From: Deltaproteobacteria bacterium UBA5756
GTDB taxonomy: Bacteria > Desulfobacterota > Syntrophorhabdia > Syntrophorhabdales > Syntrophorhabdaceae
Length of the DNA: 11,710 nucleotides
Assembly (NCBI GenBank): GCA_002418985.1
Contig: DIFE01000151.1
Span: 1 to 11,710, forward strand
Direction of reading: 5' to 3'
Part shown: positions 6,440 to 11,710 of the stretch, piece after piece
Layout of the letters: the number at the start of each line of letters is the position of its first letter
Position numbering within the stretch: position 1 is the stretch's first letter
The notes under the pieces: generated by a model
Seen by the model: only the letters and a program-made list of their open reading frames with translations
Databases searched by the model: none
What the model was told of the DNA's origin: nothing
Translations under genes and position numbers: made by a program

Positions 6440-6468
6440 GGAACTTTATCCAGCCTTCCGTTGTCTCA
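6440..6468 (+). promoter_or_regulatory. ECF-type promoter candidate for the VIT-vWA gene
   Basis: GGAACTT (6440-6446) is an exact match to the RpoE-type -35 element. After 17 bases comes TCTCA (6464-6468), one base off the TCTGA -10 form. It lies between the terminator and the ribosome site AAGGAGG (6498-6504), and predicts a start of transcription near 6475. The ECF sigma factor encoded at 3942-4637 is the obvious candidate reader. One 7-base match is expected by chance about once in a window this size, so position is the main support. Confidence 0.45.
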
Positions 6469-6509
6469 CCGGAAAGAACAGAAACGCGTAAGATCCCAAG
6501 GAGGTTGCC

Positions 6510-8864
6510 ATGAAAGGTTTTTCTGTTTTTGTTGTCCTTTTCGCTGTACTATGTTCGGTTCTTTTTCTTCCGGGCTTTTCGTACACGCAGAAGGCGGAAG
6601 ATGGGGGCGACAAGACGCTTTCCCCATATTTTTTCGTGAAAAGCGACGATCCAAAGCTTGACCAGTTTCCCCTCAAGTCCACATCTGCCGTAGCGAGCAT
6701 CTCGGGTGTCATTGCCGATGTAACGGTCACGCAGGTTTACAGGAACGAAGGCAAAAAAGCTCTCGAGGCGGTCTATGTCTTTCCCGCCTCAACCAGGGCC
6801 GCCGTTTACGGCATGAAGATGGTGATCGGCAAGCGCGTCATCGAAGCCAGGATCAAAAAACGCGACGAGGCACGAAAGGATTACGAAGATGCAAAAAGAC
6901 AGGGCAAGAGCGCATCTCTTCTTGAACAGCAAAGGCCGAACGTATTTCAGATGAACGTTGCGAATATCATGCCCGGCGATGAAATACGCGTCGAACTGAA
7001 ATATACGGAGCTTCTCGTTCCGACAGACAGGATCTACGAGTTTGTCTATCCCACGGTTGTGGGGCCCCGCTACTCGAACAAGCCGGCCGATGGCGCCCCG
7101 CCTTCGGACAAATGGGTACAGAACCCCTATCTTCACGAGGGTGAGAAGCCCGCATACACTTTCGAAATGTCCGTCAATATCGTTGCCGGCATGCCCATCA
7201 AGGAACTCGTCTCTCCTTCTCACAAGGTAAACACGACGTTCAACGGTCCGGCGGTCGCGAAGGTCACCCTTGACAGGACTGACAGGAACGGCGGCAACAA
7301 GGATTATATCCTCAGGTATCGTCTTGCCGGCGACACGATCCAGTCCGGCCTCCTTCTCTATGAGGGTGAGAAGGAAAATTTCTTCCTCTATATGCTCCAG
7401 CCCCCGAAAAAGATAAAGAGCGCCCAGATACCCGGCAGGGAATATATCTTTGTTGTCGACGTGTCCGGATCCATGCACGGTTTTCCCCTCGACATATCGA
7501 AGAGGCTTCTCAGGAACCTCATCGGAAATCTCCGCCCCACCGATACGTTTAATGTTCTCCTCTTCTCCGGCGGATCGCAGCTCATGGCAGAAAAGTCGGT
7601 TGCTGCAACCAAAGAGAACATGGATAAAGCGATCGACGTTATCAACAATCAGCGCGGGGGAGGCGGCACCGAGTTACTGCCCGCCCTCAATCGCGTTCTC
7701 AAGCTCCCGAGAATTGAGAACTATTCTCGAAGCATCATCGTCGTCACCGACGGATACGTCATGGTCGAGGAAGAGGTATTCGACCTTATCCGCACGCATC
7801 TCAACGATGCCAATATGTTCGCCTTCGGAATAGGCTCCTCGGTCAACCGTCACATAATCGAAGGCATGGCCCACGTCGGCATGGGAGAACCTTTTGTCAT
7901 CACGAAGCCCGCAGACGCGGCCGCACAGGCGGAGCGTTTCCGGGAATTGATAGAATCGCCGGTTCTTACGAAGGTCACTGTGGATTTCAAGGGATTTTCG
8001 GCATACGATGTCGAACCTCCGGCAATCCCTGATGTTCTCGCCGACCGGCCCGTCATAGTCTTTGGAAAATGGAAAGGAAAACCGGCCGGCACCGTAACGG
8101 TGACAGGTATCTCCGGAAGCGGGAAGTTTACCCGGACCTCCGATGTCGCGGCGGCAAAGCCCATGAAGGAAAATGCCGCACTAAAGTACCTCTGGGCCCG
8201 TCATCGCATCGGGCTTCTGTCGGACTACAACAAGCTGCGCTCGAACGACAAACGAGTGAAGGAAGTCACCGAACTCGGTCTGACGTACAATCTCCTGACG
8301 GCATACACCTCATTTGTCGCAGTCGACAACCAGGTGCGAAATACGGGCGAGAAACCGACGACGGTTAACCAGCCGCTGCCGCTTCCGGAAGGCGTTTCCG
8401 ATTACGCGGTGGGTGGAGGAGCGATGAAAACCATGGCGATGGCCCCGCCTTCGGCTTCGCCTTACTACCACTATGGTACGAGCCGCATGGAATCGGTTCT
8501 CCCGGAACAAACCCCGGCAAAAGACAGTGGAAAGCGAAAACCCGCGGCAGGTCCGACGGTCTCGATCGGCGATGTCACAGTATCGGGCGGTATCACGAAA
8601 GAGGCGGCGGTTGAAACGGTCAGGAACAAACAGGGTGATATCGAAGCGTGCTTCGCAGGCTTTGTCACCGTTCCGGCGAGCTACGTGGCAACTCTTACTG
8701 TAAATCCGGATGGAACCGTAAAGGAAGTAAAGATAAAAACGAAGGTCCGGAAGAACGGTTCTCTGGAAAAGTGCATCATAACGGTGATGAAACAGCTCAA
8801 ATTTGCACCGACACGGGATGGCAAGGAATCCACGATAATCGTCAACCTTCTCGCACGGCCGTAA
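6510..8864 (+). CDS. Exported VIT and von Willebrand factor A domain protein with AgmX-like C-terminus
   Basis: A 784-residue protein with a Sec signal peptide (about 1-24). A VIT domain (about 40-180) carries the typical VTQVYRN, EAVYVFPAS and RPNVFQMNVANIMPGDEI motifs. A vWA domain (about 310-485) follows with an intact metal-ion-dependent adhesion site: D317-x-S319-x-S321, T387 in GGGGTELL and D414 in VVTDG. The segment with LGLTYNLLTAYTSFVAVD (about 588-606) is characteristic of VIT-vWA proteins. After a Pro/Ser-rich linker (about 640-685) comes a TonB-C-like domain (about 695-784) resembling the AgmX/PglI C-terminal domain, with paired C714 and C755. No sortase motif or C-terminal anchor was seen, so it is probably periplasmic or attached to the envelope through the C-terminal domain. 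The AAGGAGG ribosome site fixes the start. The role is probably metal-dependent protein binding; the ligand is unknown. The upstream ECF-type promoter suggests stress control. Confidence 0.93.
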   Translation: MKGFSVFVVLFAVLCSVLFLPGFSYTQKAEDGGDKTLSPYFFVKSDDPKLDQFPLKSTSAVASISGVIADVTVTQVYRNEGKKALEAVYVFPASTRAAVYGMKMVIGKRVIEARIKKRDEARKDYEDAKRQGKSASLLEQQRPNVFQMNVANIMPGDEIRVELKYTELLVPTDRIYEFVYPTVVGPRYSNKPADGAPPSDKWVQNPYLHEGEKPAYTFEMSVNIVAGMPIKELVSPSHKVNTTFNGPAVAKVTLDRTDRNGGNKDYILRYRLAGDTIQSGLLLYEGEKENFFLYMLQPPKKIKSAQIPGREYIFVVDVSGSMHGFPLDISKRLLRNLIGNLRPTDTFNVLLFSGGSQLMAEKSVAATKENMDKAIDVINNQRGGGGTELLPALNRVLKLPRIENYSRSIIVVTDGYVMVEEEVFDLIRTHLNDANMFAFGIGSSVNRHIIEGMAHVGMGEPFVITKPADAAAQAERFRELIESPVLTKVTVDFKGFSAYDVEPPAIPDVLADRPVIVFGKWKGKPAGTVTVTGISGSGKFTRTSDVAAAKPMKENAALKYLWARHRIGLLSDYNKLRSNDKRVKEVTELGLTYNLLTAYTSFVAVDNQVRNTGEKPTTVNQPLPLPEGVSDYAVGGGAMKTMAMAPPSASPYYHYGTSRMESVLPEQTPAKDSGKRKPAAGPTVSIGDVTVSGGITKEAAVETVRNKQGDIEACFAGFVTVPASYVATLTVNPDGTVKEVKIKTKVRKNGSLEKCIITVMKQLKFAPTRDGKESTIIVNLLARP

Positions 8865-8877
8865 GACAAGGACGCGA

Positions 8878-8928
8878 GGCCCGGGGTTCGGGTAAGACAA
8901 ATTCCGTCTTTCCTCCGAACCCCGGGCC
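8878..8928 (+). terminator. Large GC-rich hairpin after the VIT-vWA gene
   Basis: A perfect 14-bp stem (GGCCCGGGGTTCGG at 8878-8891 with 8915-8928) encloses 23 bases, which hold an inner 5-bp stem (AAGAC 8894-8898 with GTCTT 8906-8910). No U-run follows (next bases ATCTTAACCC), so it is not a classical rho-independent terminator. It could stall or end transcription, or protect the mRNA 3' end. It starts 14 bases after the stop codon. Confidence 0.65.
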
Positions 8929-8951
8929 ATCTTAACCCTGAACCCGTCTTC

Positions 8952-8980
8952 TTGCCAATCCTCACCATACCTGTTATCTT
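8952..8980 (+). promoter_or_regulatory. Sigma-70-type promoter for the CNT transporter gene
   Basis: TTGCCA (8952-8957), a 17-base spacer and TATCTT (8975-8980), with TG one base before the -10 (8972-8973) as in an extended -10 element. The GTG start at 9013 is about 26 bases beyond the expected start of transcription. Confidence 0.5.
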
Positions 8981-9012
8981 AATCCCAGTAAATTTATCCC
9001 AGGGATGATCAC

Positions 9013-10314
9013 GTGACAATCTACAATGCTGTGTCGGCTGCGGGTCTGCTCTGCTTCCTCGGATTTCTGCTCCTTTTTTCGCGGCATCGGCGGCGGGTGA
9101 GCCTCCGGGTAGTAGCTTGGGGCGTTGCGCTTCAGATCCTTTTCGCCCTTTTTGTCTTTCTTGTTCCCTTCGGATCACGTATCTTTCTTGTCCTCAATGA
9201 CATCACCATGCAGGTCATCGAGAGCGCCTTCGAAGGGATTCGTTTTCTCTTCGGCCCCCTTGCGTTGTCTCCCGGAAAAGCCGGGTCACCGGGTTTTATA
9301 CTGGCCTTTCAGGCTTTGCCCTCGATCATTTTCTTCGCGGCTCTCATGGAACTCCTCTATTATGCCGGGATAATGGAGCGCCTCATCGGGCTTTTCGCCA
9401 GGGTGTTCGCGAAGGTCATGGGCATCAGCGGCGCCGAGTCGCTGTGTGCCTCCGCTCAGATCTTTCTGGGGATCGAATCCAACCTTACGGTAAGGCCCTA
9501 TCTGAAGGAAATGACCACGTCGGAGCTGATGGTAGTCCTCACGACGGGCATGGCCACCATAGCGTCGAGCGTACTTGGATTCTATGTCATCATTCTCGGC
9601 GGAGTCTTCCCGAATGTGGCGGGTCACCTCATCTCCGCTTCAATCCTGCTTGCCCCGGCCGCCATTGTGGCGGCCAAGATGCTCTTCCCCGAGACGGATT
9701 CCCCGAAGACGCTGGGAAAGGTCGTCGCGGTGGAATACCAAAAAGCGGGGAATCCCATTGAAGCCATCATCAACGGTGCCATGACGGGCGTCAGGATGCT
9801 CGTCGGAATCGCCGCCCTGCTCATCGCTTTCATAGGCCTTGTGGCCCTTTTCGACAGCGGCCTTCTCTATCTTGGAAAGCTTATGGGACATCTCACCGCT
9901 GTGAACGTCGATCTGTCCCTCAACCAATTGCTGGGTTATATTTTCTATCCCTTCACCGTTGCCATGGGGGTTCCCTTGGAAGACGCGCCCCAGATCGCCC
10001 GGATACTGGGCGAGCGCATTGTCATGACGGAAGTCAAATCCTATCAGGATCTCAGCGCCCTCGTGCAGGCCGGAAAGATACTTCACCCGAGAAGCGTTTT
10101 CATCGCCACCTATGCCCTGTGCGGATTCGCCCATATCCCGTCCCTTGCTATTTTTGTAGGGGGAACGTCAAGCCTTGTACCCGAGCGCACGAAAGACATA
10201 GCCCTTATCGGACTATGGGCGCTCCTTGCCGCGAATGTTGCCTGCTTCATGACGGGGGCGGTGGCGGGAATATTCTACTCCGGAAGCGGGGGAATGCTTT
10301 TTAGGAATTTTTAG
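9013..10314 (+). CDS. Concentrative nucleoside transporter (CNT/NupC family) homologue
   Basis: A 433-residue polytopic inner-membrane protein of the CNT family, which imports nucleosides with Na+ or H+. The N-terminal helices, the re-entrant hairpin with FLGIESNLTVRPY (151-163) and the segment ALCGFAHIPSLAIFVGG (368-384) match the family, as does GVPLEDA around E323. Compared with Vibrio cholerae CNT as I remember it, the glutamate and the Phe/Ser contacts are kept (E323, F372, S377). The Asn that contacts ribose is His (H374), and the usual GQTE hairpin motif is GIES with one residue fewer. Substrate may therefore differ from a standard nucleoside. The start is GTG at 9013, with AGGGAT 7 bases upstream. 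It has its own promoter, and no nucleoside-salvage gene lies beside it. No clear terminator is seen in the 38 bases to the convergent MFS gene. Confidence 0.9.
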   Translation: MTIYNAVSAAGLLCFLGFLLLFSRHRRRVSLRVVAWGVALQILFALFVFLVPFGSRIFLVLNDITMQVIESAFEGIRFLFGPLALSPGKAGSPGFILAFQALPSIIFFAALMELLYYAGIMERLIGLFARVFAKVMGISGAESLCASAQIFLGIESNLTVRPYLKEMTTSELMVVLTTGMATIASSVLGFYVIILGGVFPNVAGHLISASILLAPAAIVAAKMLFPETDSPKTLGKVVAVEYQKAGNPIEAIINGAMTGVRMLVGIAALLIAFIGLVALFDSGLLYLGKLMGHLTAVNVDLSLNQLLGYIFYPFTVAMGVPLEDAPQIARILGERIVMTEVKSYQDLSALVQAGKILHPRSVFIATYALCGFAHIPSLAIFVGGTSSLVPERTKDIALIGLWALLAANVACFMTGAVAGIFYSGSGGMLFRNF

Positions 10315-10352
10315 CGGGTCCCATACGCCATATATGACCTGTGGTTTTTGAC

Positions 10353-11597
10353 CTATACGCCCTCCTCCTTCCTCACAAAAGACATCAGTACCGCGGAAAC
10401 CACTGCCAGCCCGATAGCTGTCACGAAAGGAATGAAAAATGAGCCTGTCGCATCCCGGACGCTGCCACCGAACCAGTGGGCAGCTATGGCGCCGAATGCG
10501 TAAAACGGGGTGAATGCACCGATCACCGTTCCCAGTATCTCTTTTCTGAAATAATCCCCTCCGCAGGCACCATAGAGAGGGAATGTCGCACCGTAGAATA
10601 TGCCCAGGAGGAAGATGCCGGTATTGAGCATGACCGCGTTATGCCCGGCAAGGACTATCCAGACGATAGTCGCTGCAACGAAGATATTGGAGAGCACTAT
10701 GGTTTTCTTTCGCCCCAGTCGGTCGGAAAGAAGAGGTATCGTGAGGACCCCGGCCACCTGCCCGATTCCATGCATCGTTGCAAGCAGTGAGGCCCGATCG
10801 TACGCAAACCCCAGTTCGTATCGCGCGTAATCCACCATGAAAGTTGTGATCATATAGAGAGTGGCGCCGATTGAGAAATAGGAACCGGCGATCATCCAGA
10901 ACCGTCTCGCCGAAAGGATCTCGCCATAGCAGGAGCCCTGTTTCACCGGGGGCGCGGCCGCGGCCGGATCACCGCCCTTTGTGCCCCAGGGAAGACTCCC
11001 CGTATCCTCCGGTTTGCTCCTGAGAACGACCGCGTTGATCACGATCATGACAAGGGCGGCCAGGCCGAGAATGTACCAGCAATACCGCCAGCTCCAATGC
11101 GCGACGATGATGGGGTAGAGTCGCCCCATCGATGCAAAGCCGAGACCGAACCCTGCCGAAAGTATGCCGAGGGCCATCCCTCTTTTGTTGACGGCAAACC
11201 ATCTCTGCACCAGGGTGATGATCGGTGTCCACATTGCGGCCGCCCCGATGCCGACGAAACAGAATGTGAGGGCCGCCTGCCAGAATCCCTGGGCCATTCC
11301 CATAAAGAAAGTTCCCGCCCCCAGGACCACTCCGAAAACCGGGATTACAACCCGGGCCCCCAGGCGGTCGGTAAAATACCCTACAAAAGGCGAAAAAACG
11401 ATGTACGCATAGAAATAGGCATTGAAGATCTCTCCGCCTTCTTTCCTCGTGATCCCCATGTTCCGTATCATCTCCGGCAGAATAACACCGTAGCCCAGGC
11501 GTATGCCGTAATTGATGAAAAGGTTTACGAAACATACGGCCAAGATGATCCACGCCCAGTGAAACGTTCGCGACTTCGTCGTTCCGGTACCTTCCAT
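10353..11597 (-). CDS. MFS transporter, oxalate/formate- or monocarboxylate-like
   Basis: A 414-residue protein with the 12-helix pattern of the major facilitator superfamily. The motif-A loop between helices 2 and 3 reads GYFTDRLGAR (73-82), and the related loop in the second half reads LSDRLGRKK (290-298). A hydrophilic central loop spans about 195-225. The N-terminal half (WIILAVCFVNLFINYGIRLGYG start, then the RWF-x-KRGMALGI motif at about 132-145) resembles OFA/monocarboxylate-porter members, so a small organic anion is the likely substrate. That assignment is by recollection of the family. The ATG at 11597 is preceded by an AGGGGGCG ribosome site, and a good promoter lies upstream. It is convergent with the CNT gene. 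Confidence 0.88.
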   Translation of the reverse strand: MEGTGTTKSRTFHWAWIILAVCFVNLFINYGIRLGYGVILPEMIRNMGITRKEGGEIFNAYFYAYIVFSPFVGYFTDRLGARVVIPVFGVVLGAGTFFMGMAQGFWQAALTFCFVGIGAAAMWTPIITLVQRWFAVNKRGMALGILSAGFGLGFASMGRLYPIIVAHWSWRYCWYILGLAALVMIVINAVVLRSKPEDTGSLPWGTKGGDPAAAAPPVKQGSCYGEILSARRFWMIAGSYFSIGATLYMITTFMVDYARYELGFAYDRASLLATMHGIGQVAGVLTIPLLSDRLGRKKTIVLSNIFVAATIVWIVLAGHNAVMLNTGIFLLGIFYGATFPLYGACGGDYFRKEILGTVIGAFTPFYAFGAIAAHWFGGSVRDATGSFFIPFVTAIGLAVVSAVLMSFVRKEEGV

Positions 11598-11633
11598 GAT
11601 AACGCCCCCTGTCTTAGGTTGTCCTGTACCGAC

Positions 11634-11662
11634 ATTCTAGGATACGGATACAAGGATTGCAA
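11634..11662 (-). promoter_or_regulatory. Sigma-70-type promoter for the MFS transporter gene
   Basis: On the minus strand TTGCAA (11662-11657), a 17-base spacer and TAGAAT (11639-11634). Both hexamers have 5 of 6 consensus positions. The predicted leader is about 30 bases and contains the ribosome site. Confidence 0.65.
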
Positions 11663-11710
11663 GAATTGAAAAATCGCTGCGGCCGCATTACCCCCCAATC
11701 CACCATCAAA

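Noticed and set aside
10315..10352. Terminator between the convergent CNT and MFS genes
   Set aside because: Only short direct repeats (ATACGCC, TGACCT) and a small CATATATG palindrome are present. There is no stem with a T-run.

Overview
The window looks like chromosomal DNA of a Gram-negative anaerobe of the Desulfobacterota ('Deltaproteobacteria') type. This is inferred from the gene mix: Lys/Ala/Pro-rich histone H1-like proteins, one ending in a desulforedoxin-like Cys knuckle; an RpoE-type ECF sigma factor with a membrane zinc-finger anti-sigma factor; an HDOD signalling protein; a VIT-vWA protein with an AgmX-type C-terminus; and OFA-like MFS transport. No rRNA, tRNA, CRISPR array, IS element or phage structural gene was seen, and the species cannot be named from this.

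Layout. 1-467 (+): two tandem H1-like genes, the first cut by the window edge. 485-1829 (-): a compact two-gene operon with an 8-bp overlap, encoding a sigma-70 region-2-like protein that lacks a recognisable region 4, and an unrecognised coiled-coil protein. This block is visibly more AT-rich than the rest. 1830-2077: divergent promoter region. 2078-2821 (+): an exported, extremely Cys-rich protein. 2845-4637 (-): ECF sigma factor and anti-sigma factor, coupled by an ATGA overlap. 4638-4769: divergent control region with a housekeeping-type and an ECF-type promoter candidate for the sigma gene. 4770-5702 (+): HDOD protein. 5808-6347 (+): TPR lipoprotein, followed by a perfect-stem terminator. 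6510-8864 (+): large VIT-vWA-AgmX-like exported protein, preceded by an ECF-type promoter candidate and followed by a long GC-rich hairpin. 9013-10314 (+): CNT-family nucleoside-transporter homologue with altered substrate-site motifs. 10353-11597 (-): MFS transporter with its own promoter.

How it may fit together. The best-supported regulatory reading is an envelope-stress type circuit. The ECF sigma factor (3942-4637) is held by its membrane anti-sigma partner (2845-3945). It may activate its own promoter (GGAACGG-N16-TCAAC) and the VIT-vWA envelope protein (GGAACTT-N17-TCTCA). The most unusual locus is the sigma-region-2 / coiled-coil pair at 485-1829, which has the genetic layout of a sigma/partner pair but matches no family I can name. 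The transporters at the right end appear to be independent single-gene units.
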